From an uncultured Bacteroides sp. (GTDB lineage Bacteria; Bacteroidota; Bacteroidia; Bacteroidales; Bacteroidaceae), in assembly GCA_900546645.1 (NCBI GenBank), contig URDR01000073.1:1-14128 (forward strand): 14,128 nt of DNA. Direction: 5' to 3'. How positions within the stretch are numbered: the first letter of the stretch is position 1; each line of letters opens with the position of its first letter. Below, piece after piece: positions 1 to 6,945 of the stretch. The position numbers were made by a program, and so were the translations under genes. The notes beneath the pieces were generated by a model that worked only from the letters and a program-made list of their open reading frames with translations, was not told where the DNA came from and did not search any database.

Positions 1-368
1 GCATCCGTACCGTGTGTTTCGTTTCGCCCATATTTCCGGGAATAACCGATGTAAAGACGATTATCAAGGAAGTGAAAGGATATGCCGATTTGATATGGCT
101 TGAAAATCTGAACCTGCGCGGACAATTCAAAGGAGAGATAATGGCATATATCCGTGAGAAGCATCCCGAACTCTTCCCATTATACGATGAGATTTACAAC
201 AAGAAAAGGCTTGATTACTGGCAGGCATTGGAGCAGGACATATCCCAATATACACAGACGCAAGGATTTCCCTATCGGGTGAACGATTTGCCTTACGGAC
301 GCTCGGAAAAAGGAAAGCCTGTCATCGTAAATTATTTCTATCACGAAAAAATCAGGCTCAAAAAATAA
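1..368 (+). CDS. Radical SAM protein, SPL-like family (C-terminal part only)
   Basis: The frame is already open at the left edge (I-R-T-V-C-F-V-S-P before any ATG), so this is the C-terminal ~121 residues of a longer protein cut by the window; the GTG at 12 is not a credible start. The pattern CFVSPIFPGITD, then DLIWLENLNLRG, then a C-terminal stretch ending in a basic tail, resembles the last strands of the TIM-barrel in radical SAM proteins of the spore-photoproduct-lyase-like group found in Bacteroidetes. The CxxxCxxC cluster that would bind the 4Fe-4S centre lies upstream, outside the window, so the catalytic half cannot be checked. The substrate is unknown. No terminator hairpin follows the TAA; mobile-element remnants start within ~200 bp, so the gene may belong to, or border, an integrated element. 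Confidence 0.7.
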   Translation, partial: IRTVCFVSPIFPGITDVKTIIKEVKGYADLIWLENLNLRGQFKGEIMAYIREKHPELFPLYDEIYNKKRLDYWQALEQDISQYTQTQGFPYRVNDLPYGRSEKGKPVIVNYFYHEKIRLKK

Positions 369-552
369 GATGTATATAAATTCCCGTTATGGGATGATAG
401 CAAACAGCTTCGGTATGCCCGAAACACAAACTTGCTACCATAAAAACAGAGTTCAGACTTTAAAACAGCTCATAAACTTTGGGCAACTCAAAGGACTGCT
501 CGCAGCTTCTTTCGGAAGCAAACGGGGGCGTTCAGGGGACAACCCCACTGGC
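369..552. other. Spacer with GC-rich hairpins; no convincing gene
   Basis: Non-coding stretch between the radical SAM gene and the integrase remnant. A 66-codon frame (370-570) is open but has no family resemblance or upstream ribosome site. The right end carries two mutually exclusive small hairpins sharing one arm: GGGG-ACAA-CCCC, and CCCCA-N9-TGGGG followed by a short T run (GTTTTT). The second could act as a weak plus-strand terminator. The GC content rises here compared with the flanking chromosomal genes, in keeping with the element debris next to it. Confidence 0.35.
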
Positions 553-747
553 TCATTGGGGAGTTTTTAGCATGAGCGTCAGCGGTGCGTGAAGAAAACG
601 CCATAATGAGCTATGGCTTTTGTTTCCAAAAGTCTGCGGCGGTGTCGGTTTTCCCTTGTCGGTCGGCAGAACGGAAGTCCGTCTGGCCAGCCTGCGGATG
701 GCGATACTCACCTCCGTTGCTTCCACAGCAGGCTTGATGATGAATGA

Positions 748-1010
748 AAATGCCTCACGGTCGGAAAGCCGCTGGTAGTGCTTCGTTATCTGCGCCTTGA
801 TGTTGTCAAGCGCATAGTTCACCGTCACCGCCTCGCGGCTCTTGCCTTTCGCCCTGTTGCCTTTAGCATCCCACAAATCCTTGGAGATACGCTGCTTGCA
901 ACTGAACTGTGCGATAGTCCCGTTGATTGTAACCGTCCCATGATGGGGACAATTCCATTCTTTTCCTTGCTTCCGTTTACATAGAAGACGGTCTTGAAAG
1001 TACTCCTCAT
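748..1010 (-). pseudogene. N-terminal remnant of a Bacteroides-type tyrosine integrase
   Basis: Reading leftwards from ATG at 1010, behind an AAGGA ribosome site, the frame gives MRSTFKTVFYVNGSKEKNG...PIMGR. This is the arm-binding domain start typical of Bacteroides tyrosine recombinases. Around 932-936 a single base appears to be missing (CGGTT where CGGGTT is expected). The family sequence then continues in the neighbouring frame: VTINGTIAQFSCKQ, LWDAKGNRAKGKSREA, LDNIKAQITKHYQRLSDREAF. After this F (748) family similarity stops abruptly and unrelated residues follow, so roughly 88 codons of a ~400-residue enzyme remain. The core-binding and catalytic domains with the R-H-R-Y residues are absent, so it cannot be an active recombinase. 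A TAATTTTG -7 element sits just upstream (1033-1040). The sequence from 553 to 747 probably belongs to the same debris. Confidence 0.75.
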
Positions 1011-1032
1011 AATCCTTGCTTTTTGTTTGGTG

Positions 1033-1040
1033 CAAAATTA
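1033..1040 (-). promoter_or_regulatory. -7 promoter element of the integrase remnant
   Basis: On the minus strand the sequence is TAATTTTG, a full match to the Bacteroidetes -7 consensus TAnnTTTG, about 22 bp before the remnant's ATG. No good -33 TTTG is seen at the right distance, so strength is uncertain. Confidence 0.4.
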
Positions 1041-1370
1041 GTTTATGGAAGTTGTAAAGGAAGAATGTAAACCTACGCAGAACGCAGAAATAGAGACCGT
1101 TAGTGTTAAACGTGCATCAGGTGTTGGGTAATGATTTGGAAGTGCATCTATTGCTGTAATCCGCCCAAATCCGTTTTTCCGCCCTTATGTCATTCCGTGC
1201 CACCCAAAGCCAAACCCTCTGACCGTCAGTGAGAATGCTCAAATTCGCTTTATTCTGCGCTTTATTCTGCGCTTTATTCTGCGTTTTATCCTATTATTTT
1301 CAATTAAAATCACTACATTGCAAAACATCTTCCTGCAAGAGTCATATCACAGCTTCAAATACAGGCCGAC
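1041..1370. other. Non-coding spacer upstream of the GH89 gene
   Basis: No credible reading frame on either strand. It contains a tandem pair of CGCAGAA (1076-1089), the complementary motif TTCTGCG repeated further right in a 12-bp tandem array, and an AT-rich stretch before the GH89 gene. The nearest promoter-like string is TACATTG (1314-1320), one base short of the Bacteroidetes -7 consensus. This is probably the chromosome/element junction zone. Confidence 0.4.
1246..1291. repeat. 12-bp tandem repeat, three and a partial copy
   Basis: CGCTTTATTCTG is repeated exactly three times (1246-1257, 1258-1269, 1270-1281), followed by a decayed partial copy CGTTTTATCC. It lies in a gene-free spacer ~200 bp before the GH89 start. 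Function unknown; slippage-prone. Confidence 0.9.
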
Positions 1371-1493
1371 ATGACTCTTACAAGTAAAAGCAGATGCAAA
1401 GCAAACCGTTCATTGAAGAAGAAACCCCTTTCTCTTCTCCGGATATACACATTTGCAAGCTGTCTTTATAAACTTCTAAATCATGAAACGAAC

Positions 1494-3647
1494 ATGAAAA
1501 CGATTTGTCTTATTTGCATGCTTTGCATGGCAGTGGTTGCCAAAGCGGCTTCCCCCATACAAGGTTTGCTGGAACGCATTGACAAAGGAGCTTCGCGCAA
1601 GTTTGTCATTGAGCAGGTAAAGTCACCGGCCGATTTCTTTGAATTAGACCAGAAAGGTGACAAAGTAGTGATTCGTGGCAATAATTATGTGAGCATTGCC
1701 ACAGGAGTGAACTGGTATCTGAAATACTATGCAGGTATTCATCTTTCGTGGAATGGCATGACGGCGCAGCTCCCGGCCGTGCTTCCTGCCGTTCCCCGGA
1801 AAGAGCGTCATGAAACAGATATGAAATATCGTTATGACTTCAATTACTGCACCTATTCCTATACCATGGCATTCTGGGACTGGAATCGCTGGGAGAAGGA
1901 AATAGACTGGATGGCATTGCATGGCATCAATCTTCCCTTGGCTGTAGTAGGTGCAGATGTGGTGTGGTATAATGTATTGACCCAGCTGGGTTATCCCAAA
2001 GACGAAATCAATGAATTTATTGCCGGTCCTGCTTTTCAGGGATGGTGGCTGATGAATAACCTCGAAGGTTGGGGCGGTCCCAATCCCGACAGCTGGTACA
2101 AGCAGCGTGAAACTTTACAGAAACAAATCCTCAAGCGTATGCGTGAATATGGCATCCATCCGGTATTGCCAGGCTATTCGGGGATGGTTCCTCACAATGC
2201 CAAAGAGCGTCTGAAACTGAATGTTTCCGATCCGGGCTTGTGGTGCGGCTACCGGCGTCCTGCTTTCCTGCAGCCCACTGACTCACGCTTCAACGAGATA
2301 GCCGACCTTTATTACAAGGAGATGAACCGTCTTTACGGCAAAGCCGATTTTTACAGTATGGATCCTTTCCACGAAGGAGGAAATGTGGCAAGTGTGGATT
2401 TGAATGCTGCAGGTCAAGCCATTTGGGGAGCAATGAAAAAGGCAAACCCGAAAGCTGTCTGGGTGATCCAGGCATGGCAGGCGAATCCGAGGCAGAAGAT
2501 GATTGAAAATCTTCCTGCCGGAGATTTGATTGTACTCGACCTCTTTTCCGAGAGCCGCCCTCAATGGGGTGATTCAGAATCGACCTGGTACCGGAAGGAA
2601 GGTTTCGGAAAACATGACTGGCTCTACTGCATGCTGCTGAATTACGGCGGCAATGTAGGTCTGCACGGAAAGATGAAGCACGTCATTGATGAGTTCTACA
2701 AGGCAAAAACATCTTCTTTCAGCAAGACGATGAAAGGAGTGGGCATGACCATGGAAGGCACGGAAAATAATCCGGTCATGTTCGAACTGCTTTGCGAACT
2801 GCCTTGGCGTCCGGTGTGGTTTCACAAAGAGGAGTGGCTGAAGAACTATACAGTGGCACGTTACGGCAAGGACGACAAAACAATTCAGGATGCATGGCTG
2901 CTACTGAGTAATACCATTTATGACTGTCCGGCAAAGAATACTCAGCAGGGAACACATGAATCCGTCTTCTGCGCCCGACCGGGATACGATGTTTATCAGG
3001 TGTCCAGCTGGAGCGAGATGGAACCTTATTATAAACCGGAAGATATTATCCGTGCCGCAGGCATGATGCTTTCGGCAGCCGACCGCTTCAAGGGGAATAA
3101 TAATTTTGAGTATGACTTGACAGATATTGTCCGTCAGGCTGTGGCTGAAAAGGGTCGTCTGGTTTATCCCGTCATGATAGATGCGTATAAGGCAGGAGAA
3201 AAAGATCTGTTTGCAGCTGCTTCACAGCGCTTCCTCGACCTCATTCTCTTGCAGGATAAATTACTTGCCGTCCGCCCAGAGTTTAAGGTAGGCACATGGA
3301 TTGGAAGCGCACGTAATTTAGGCACTACTCCCGAAGAAAAGGACTTGTATGAATGGAACGCACGCGTACAGATTACGACATGGGGGAACCGTGTGGCAGC
3401 TGATGAAGGCGGTCTGCGCGACTATGCACACAAGGAATGGAACGGCTTGCTACGCGATTTTTATTACAACCGCTGGAAAGTGTGGATTGACCAGCAAAAA
3501 GCCCGGCTGGACGGTGCGCCGGTGAAAGAAATAGATTTCTATGACATTGAAGAACAGTGGACAAAGCAGACCCATCCTTATTCTTCGCAAGCCGAAGGCG
3601 ATGTGATAGAGGTTGCCAAGGAAGTTTATGCCAAGATTACCGAATAG
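1494..3647 (+). CDS. Alpha-N-acetylglucosaminidase (NAGLU, GH89), secreted
   Basis: A 717-residue glycoside hydrolase of family GH89, the family of human NAGLU, which releases terminal alpha-linked GlcNAc from glycans. The frame is open from 1371, but MKTICLICMLCMAVVAKA at 1494 is a clear signal peptide (hydrophobic core 4-16, AKA cleavage motif), so this start is preferred. The order fits the family: a small N-terminal domain (about 25-105), a TIM-barrel with YSYTMAFWDWNRWEKEIDWM (121-140), and a helical C-terminal domain from ~445. FHEGG (E294) aligns with the acid/base segment FNEM of the human enzyme, and GMTMEG (E421) with the nucleophile segment GMAPEG. Both glutamates are therefore present and the enzyme should be active, probably in the periplasm. 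Likely substrates are mucin or other host glycans with alpha-GlcNAc caps. It stands without a SusC/SusD pair in this window. The ribosome site is weak, as usual in this phylum. Confidence 0.93.
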   Translation: MKTICLICMLCMAVVAKAASPIQGLLERIDKGASRKFVIEQVKSPADFFELDQKGDKVVIRGNNYVSIATGVNWYLKYYAGIHLSWNGMTAQLPAVLPAVPRKERHETDMKYRYDFNYCTYSYTMAFWDWNRWEKEIDWMALHGINLPLAVVGADVVWYNVLTQLGYPKDEINEFIAGPAFQGWWLMNNLEGWGGPNPDSWYKQRETLQKQILKRMREYGIHPVLPGYSGMVPHNAKERLKLNVSDPGLWCGYRRPAFLQPTDSRFNEIADLYYKEMNRLYGKADFYSMDPFHEGGNVASVDLNAAGQAIWGAMKKANPKAVWVIQAWQANPRQKMIENLPAGDLIVLDLFSESRPQWGDSESTWYRKEGFGKHDWLYCMLLNYGGNVGLHGKMKHVIDEFYKAKTSSFSKTMKGVGMTMEGTENNPVMFELLCELPWRPVWFHKEEWLKNYTVARYGKDDKTIQDAWLLLSNTIYDCPAKNTQQGTHESVFCARPGYDVYQVSSWSEMEPYYKPEDIIRAAGMMLSAADRFKGNNNFEYDLTDIVRQAVAEKGRLVYPVMIDAYKAGEKDLFAAASQRFLDLILLQDKLLAVRPEFKVGTWIGSARNLGTTPEEKDLYEWNARVQITTWGNRVAADEGGLRDYAHKEWNGLLRDFYYNRWKVWIDQQKARLDGAPVKEIDFYDIEEQWTKQTHPYSSQAEGDVIEVAKEVYAKITE

Positions 3648-3754
3648 TCTGCCGGCGTGGTAAAGAAAATGCAAGACCCATGCTCTTTCCAAATAGCGAA
3701 ATCATTCATCTGCGACAGTTCTTCCTTTTTACCACCCTTTAACCCGAATGGATT

Positions 3755-3961
3755 ATGAATAAACACATCCTTTTCTTTCTGGCAAAGATAATTGCCTTAT
3801 TCTGCCTTTCTTTTGCCTTGGTTTATGTTTCTAATCTGCTGCTCGATAGAAGTAAAGACTTCTCCGGGCTTTGCAGGGAGTCGATTATCACCACCTTGCC
3901 TTTTGCCTTGGCGGTTCTATATTCCGACTATAGACAGGTATGGAAAAAGAAGTCCAAGTGA
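3755..3961 (+). CDS. Small two-helix membrane protein, unknown function
   Basis: A 68-residue frame, MNKHILFFLAKIIALF..., with two hydrophobic segments (about 4-29 and 45-60), a polar middle section with DRSKDF, and a basic tail KKKSK. This is the shape of a small inner-membrane protein with both ends probably cytoplasmic. It starts 107 bp after the GH89 stop in the same direction and could be cotranscribed, but no terminator or promoter between them was recognised. I do not recognise a family. A second ATG-initiated frame overlapping it (3792-4004) is a shadow. The amphipathic pattern and the basic end argue that it is real, but its size leaves doubt. Confidence 0.6.
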   Translation: MNKHILFFLAKIIALFCLSFALVYVSNLLLDRSKDFSGLCRESIITTLPFALAVLYSDYRQVWKKKSK

Positions 3962-3975
3962 AATGCCCCACCTCA

Positions 3976-3995
3976 CCAGACTTCCTTCTGTCTGG
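3976..3995. terminator. Short hairpin after the small membrane gene
   Basis: CCAGAC-TTCCTTCT-GTCTGG forms a 6-bp stem with an 8-nt loop 15 bp after the stop codon. It lacks a following T run, so termination is only a possibility. Confidence 0.35.
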
Positions 3996-4053
3996 GATGC
4001 TTAATATTCCAATTGTCGCAAGCATTGGCAAAAACTTCATTTTTCATGCAGAC

Positions 4054-4087
4054 TTGAAAAGATAATGATAAAATCTTATAGCTTTGC
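4054..4087 (+). promoter_or_regulatory. Bacteroidetes-type promoter of the GH109-like gene
   Basis: TAGCTTTGC at 4079-4087 matches the -7 consensus TAnnTTTG exactly. TTG at 4054-4056 is a possible -33 element, though the 22-bp spacing is slightly long. Transcription would begin in the low 4090s. This decides the start of the next gene: the ATG at 4088 is too close to be translated, so ATG 4112 is used. Confidence 0.6.
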
Positions 4088-4111
4088 ATGCGGAAATCAA
4101 GAACGACAGAA

Positions 4112-5248
4112 ATGAAAACAATAAAAACGGTTTTAATAGGAGCCGGCTACCGGGGAATGCGGCTGCTGCGTCTGATGAAACAGATTCATGCTTACCGCAT
4201 CACTGCGCTGTTCGACCCTTCGTCTGAGCTTCTGCCGGAAGAAAAAATCGAACGATTCTCCGGCGAGACAAACGGGTATAAGGAAATGATTCTCCGCCAC
4301 CGCCCCGACCTTGTGGTCATTGCCTCTCCGTGGAAATGGCATGTTGAGCAGGCTATGTATGCCTTGGAGCAAGGTTGCCATGTGGCTCTTGAAATAAAGG
4401 GAGGATTGAAAACAGATGAATACTGCCCGCTGATTTCACTTGCCGAACAGAAAGGCTTGCGCATCTATCCACTGGAAAACACGGTATTCATGCGTGAAAA
4501 CATGGCAATGCTGAATCTGGTACAAGCCGGAGTATTGGGCGACTTGGTTGCCCTTCGCGGAGGATACCGGCACGATTTGCGCGATATGCTGATTGATGAA
4601 CAGGGGCTTCCGGGAAATCCTCACAAGCCTGAGGGGATATGGAGAAGCCGGTTTTATCTGGAAGAGAACGGTGACCTTTATCCTACACACGGACTGGCAC
4701 CTCTCTGTCTGGCTGCCGGAGTGGGACGGACAGACCGCATTGCCGAACTCACCTCGTTTGCCTCACGAGCTTGCGGTTTGAAAGAACTGATAGCCCGCCG
4801 GGGAGGTGACCCCTTGCTGAAGATTGCCATGGGCGACATCGTGATTACACAAATGCGCACCGCTGCCGGCATTTTGATTACCCTGACTCACGACACCACT
4901 TTGCCTCGCCCGCGAAGCCTGGACTTTGAGTTGCAAGGGTCGAAGGGAATCTGGCGCGGAGAGTTCCGGCAAATTTACATCGAGGGAGAATCTCCAGACG
5001 AGACTTGGGAGGACGACAGAGAATACATAGAACGCTTTGAACATGTCTTTTGGAAACGATGGGGAAAAGAGGCTCTGAAACACGATGCGCATCACCGGGG
5101 TATGGATTATATCATGCTACGCGCACTGGCTGCCGATATGCAAGGGGAAGCCGTATATCCGGCAACGGGTGAAGACCTTGCTTTATGGACTTCAATCACG
5201 CCTCACTCCAAATTATCTATTGCAGAAAAACGAACGGTTTTCTTTTAA
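4112..5248 (+). CDS. Gfo/Idh/MocA-fold protein resembling GH109 alpha-N-acetylgalactosaminidase
   Basis: A 378-residue protein with an N-terminal Rossmann domain (VLIGAGYRG, dinucleotide loop G10-x-G12-x-x-G15) and the GFO/IDH/MocA C-terminal sheet domain. The second half follows the GH109 pattern closely: GGYRHDLRD (150-158), NGDLYPTHGL (186-195), GDIVITQMRTAAG, then LTHDTTLPRPRSL (258-270), and HHRGMD (327-332). GH109 enzymes use tightly bound NAD+ and a redox-elimination mechanism to cleave alpha-GalNAc, and the YPTHG segment belongs to the active-site region. Unlike most characterised GH109 proteins, it has no Tat or Sec signal, so it should act in the cytoplasm. The usual E-V-P-A-A segment is replaced by EIKGG (94-98). 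It might therefore be a glycosidase for imported sugars or a plain oxidoreductase. It follows a GH89 enzyme on the same strand but has its own promoter. Confidence 0.85.
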   Translation: MKTIKTVLIGAGYRGMRLLRLMKQIHAYRITALFDPSSELLPEEKIERFSGETNGYKEMILRHRPDLVVIASPWKWHVEQAMYALEQGCHVALEIKGGLKTDEYCPLISLAEQKGLRIYPLENTVFMRENMAMLNLVQAGVLGDLVALRGGYRHDLRDMLIDEQGLPGNPHKPEGIWRSRFYLEENGDLYPTHGLAPLCLAAGVGRTDRIAELTSFASRACGLKELIARRGGDPLLKIAMGDIVITQMRTAAGILITLTHDTTLPRPRSLDFELQGSKGIWRGEFRQIYIEGESPDETWEDDREYIERFEHVFWKRWGKEALKHDAHHRGMDYIMLRALAADMQGEAVYPATGEDLALWTSITPHSKLSIAEKRTVFF

Positions 5249-5297
5249 AACCCGAAACAGAGTGAGGAAAAACAGAATTTTCCCCGAACGTTTTTCA

Positions 5298-5356
5298 AAA
5301 CAAAAGCTTTAGCTGTATAAACAAAGGCTTTGTTTTTACAGCCAAAGCTTTTGTTT
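5298..5356. repeat. Nested long palindrome (20-bp arms plus inner 17-bp palindrome)
   Basis: Arms 5298-5317 and 5337-5356 are complementary at 19 of 20 positions (AAACAAAAGCTTT...GCTGTA against its complement). The 19-nt centre is itself a palindrome, AAACAAAG-G-CTTTGTTT (5319-5335). As RNA it makes one long AT-rich hairpin about 50 bp after the GH109-like stop. Termination in one or both directions is the simplest role. Confidence 0.85.
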
Positions 5357-5360
5357 ATAG

Positions 5361-5377
5361 AAACAGAGTCTCTGTTT
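5361..5377. repeat. Perfect 17-bp palindrome
   Basis: AAACAGAG-T-CTCTGTTT, directly after the larger palindrome and followed by TTAAG. It may be an operator or part of the terminator region for the preceding gene. Confidence 0.75.
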
Positions 5378-5496
5378 TAAGAATACATCCCGAAAAATGT
5401 AAATTAACATGCCGGTAACCGGAAGTTTCCGGCACAAGAACGAAAGTTTTTTCTCAAATCGAAGCCACTCTCTGCCTGCGAAACGGGAAATAATTG

Positions 5497-5504
5497 TATT
5501 TTTG
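5497..5504 (+). promoter_or_regulatory. -7 promoter element of yqhD
   Basis: TATTTTTG matches TAnnTTTG exactly, 39 bp before the ATG. No good TTTG at -33 is visible. The leader would be about 30 nt. Confidence 0.5.
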
Positions 5505-5542
5505 TCGTATAATCATTTTTATTAAACGCAAATTTCAGAACC

Positions 5543-6688
5543 ATGATGAATAATTTCAAATTTCAGAATCCTACCAAACTGGTAATGGGCAAAGGAACTA
5601 TAGCCGAACTCAGCAACGAAATACCTGCCGGAAAAAAAATCATGATTACTTTCGGAGGCGGAAGTGTCAAGAAGAATGGTGTATATGACCAGGTAAAAGC
5701 CGCACTAAGTCAATATGACACTGTAGAGTTCTGGGGCATTGAGCCGAATCCTGCCATCGAAACATTGCGCAAAGCCATCGCCTTAGGGAAAGAGGAAAAA
5801 GTAGACTTCCTGTTGGCTGTAGGCGGGGGCTCGGTGATTGACGGAACCAAACTGATTGCTGCCGGACTGCTTTACGAGGACGATGCATGGGACTTGGTCA
5901 AAAAAGGAGAAGCAACACAAACCATTCCGTTAGGAACGGTGCTGACCTTACCGGCTACCGGCTCTGAAATGAATAACGGTGCAGTTATCTCTTGCCGTGA
6001 GACCAAGGAAAAATATCCTTTTTATGCCAATTTTCCCGTATTTTCCATCCTCGACCCGGAGGTGACTTTTTCTTTACCCGACCATCAGATAGCTTGCGGA
6101 ATTGCAGATACGTTTGTTCATGTGCTGGAACAATACCTTACCAAAGCCGGGGAGTCTCGACTGATGGACCGCTGGGCAGAAAGTATCTTGCAGACCTTGG
6201 TTGAAATTGCCCCGAAAATTAAAGAAAACAAACAAGATTACCAGTTGATGGCGGATTTCATGATGTCGGCTACCATGGCACTAAACGGGTTTATTGCCTT
6301 AGGCGTCACAGAAGACTGGTCCACTCACATGATTGGTCATGAGCTTACAGCTCTTACCGGACTTACCCATGGTCATACCCTTGCCATCGTCATGCCGGGT
6401 ACCATGCAAGTGTTACGCAAAGAGAAAGGCGAAAAAATCATGCAGTTCGGTGCACGCGTATTCGGCGTGGTTTCGGGTACGCATGACTTCCGTATTGACG
6501 AAACCATTCGAAAAACGGAGGCTTTTTTCCGCTCCTTAGGTTTGACTACCCGCTTAAACGAAGAGCATATCGGTGCAGAGGTCATCAATGAAATCGAACG
6601 CCGCTTTACAGAACGTGATGCTCACTATGGAGAAGACGGACTGGTTAACGGCAAGGTGGCAAAGGAAATTCTCACCCAAGTGATGTAA
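5543..6688 (+). CDS. yqhD: Iron-containing alcohol/aldehyde dehydrogenase, YqhD/BDH type
   Basis: A 381-residue group III metal-dependent alcohol dehydrogenase that is collinear with E. coli YqhD, an NADPH-dependent reductase of short aldehydes. Shared blocks are NPTKLVMGKG at the N-terminus, GGGSVKKNGV (38-47), IEPNPAIETLRKA, LLAVGGGSVIDGTK (90-103), LTLPATGSE (134-142) and THMIGHELTA (261-270). The four metal ligands expected from YqhD are all present: D189 and H193 in ADTFVH, H262 in THM, and H276 in LTH. Length is normal. The second codon is also ATG, so translation may begin at 5546. The probable role is detoxifying reactive aldehydes or disposing of reducing power in the cytoplasm. It is preceded by its own promoter element and the palindromic spacer, so it seems to be a separate unit from the glycosidases. 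Confidence 0.92.
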   Translation: MMNNFKFQNPTKLVMGKGTIAELSNEIPAGKKIMITFGGGSVKKNGVYDQVKAALSQYDTVEFWGIEPNPAIETLRKAIALGKEEKVDFLLAVGGGSVIDGTKLIAAGLLYEDDAWDLVKKGEATQTIPLGTVLTLPATGSEMNNGAVISCRETKEKYPFYANFPVFSILDPEVTFSLPDHQIACGIADTFVHVLEQYLTKAGESRLMDRWAESILQTLVEIAPKIKENKQDYQLMADFMMSATMALNGFIALGVTEDWSTHMIGHELTALTGLTHGHTLAIVMPGTMQVLRKEKGEKIMQFGARVFGVVSGTHDFRIDETIRKTEAFFRSLGLTTRLNEEHIGAEVINEIERRFTERDAHYGEDGLVNGKVAKEILTQVM

Positions 6689-6945
6689 TGAAAAGGACAA
6701 AAGAACTTATTTCATCTTTTTCAGACAGAAGAACAGAAGGACAAAAGAAAATATGGAAATAGAAAGTCTGATAAAAACCATTATTCAATGCGCCTATAAT
6801 GTAAGATATCCAAAGGATAGATTCTTATGTCCAAAGAATTAAGTTCTTTTGTCCTTATGTTCTTATGTCCAAAGAATAGATTCTTTTGTCTGAACAATCT
6901 GAACAATAAGTTCTTTTGTCTAAAAAGTAAACAAAAAACAAAATC
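6689..6945. repeat. Cluster of an 11-bp repeat in both orientations
   Basis: Gene-free spacer with seven copies of TTCTT(T/A)TGTC(C). Two lie on the minus strand (6695-6705, 6739-6749) and five on the plus strand (6823-6833, 6844-6854, 6860-6870, 6881-6890, 6911-6920). The first and last copies form a 16-bp perfect inverted repeat (6696-6711 with 6905-6920); a 15-bp perfect one joins 6695-6709 with 6840-6854. Between them are local palindromes such as TATCC-AAA-GGATA (6809-6821). No -7 promoter consensus was found inside. The purpose is unknown. Confidence 0.8.

Larger units (their letters stand above)
5249..5542. other. Palindrome-rich spacer between the GH109-like gene and yqhD
   Basis: No gene. 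It holds a large nested palindrome, a second perfect palindrome, and the promoter of the next gene, all annotated separately. The 9-mer AAACAGAGT occurs at 5255-5263 and again inside the second palindrome at 5361-5369. Confidence 0.6.

Noticed and set aside
370..570. 66-codon plus-strand frame after the radical SAM gene
   Set aside because: No ribosome site, no family likeness, and it runs through hairpins; it looks like a chance frame in element debris.
1371..1493. 41-residue N-terminal extension of the GH89 protein
   Set aside because: A complete signal peptide starts at 1494 and would be buried by the extension.
4088..4111. Upstream ATG of the GH109-like gene
   Set aside because: It directly abuts the -7 promoter element, so it would be untranscribed or at the very 5' end; MKTIKTVLIGAG at 4112 begins properly before the Rossmann strand.
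6696..6920. Phase-variable invertible promoter
   Set aside because: The 16-bp inverted repeat is suggestive, but no promoter consensus lies between the arms and no invertase gene is nearby; kept only as one option for the repeat cluster.
6689..6945. CRISPR array
   Set aside because: The repeats are only 11 bp, in both orientations, with uneven short spacers, and no cas gene is present.
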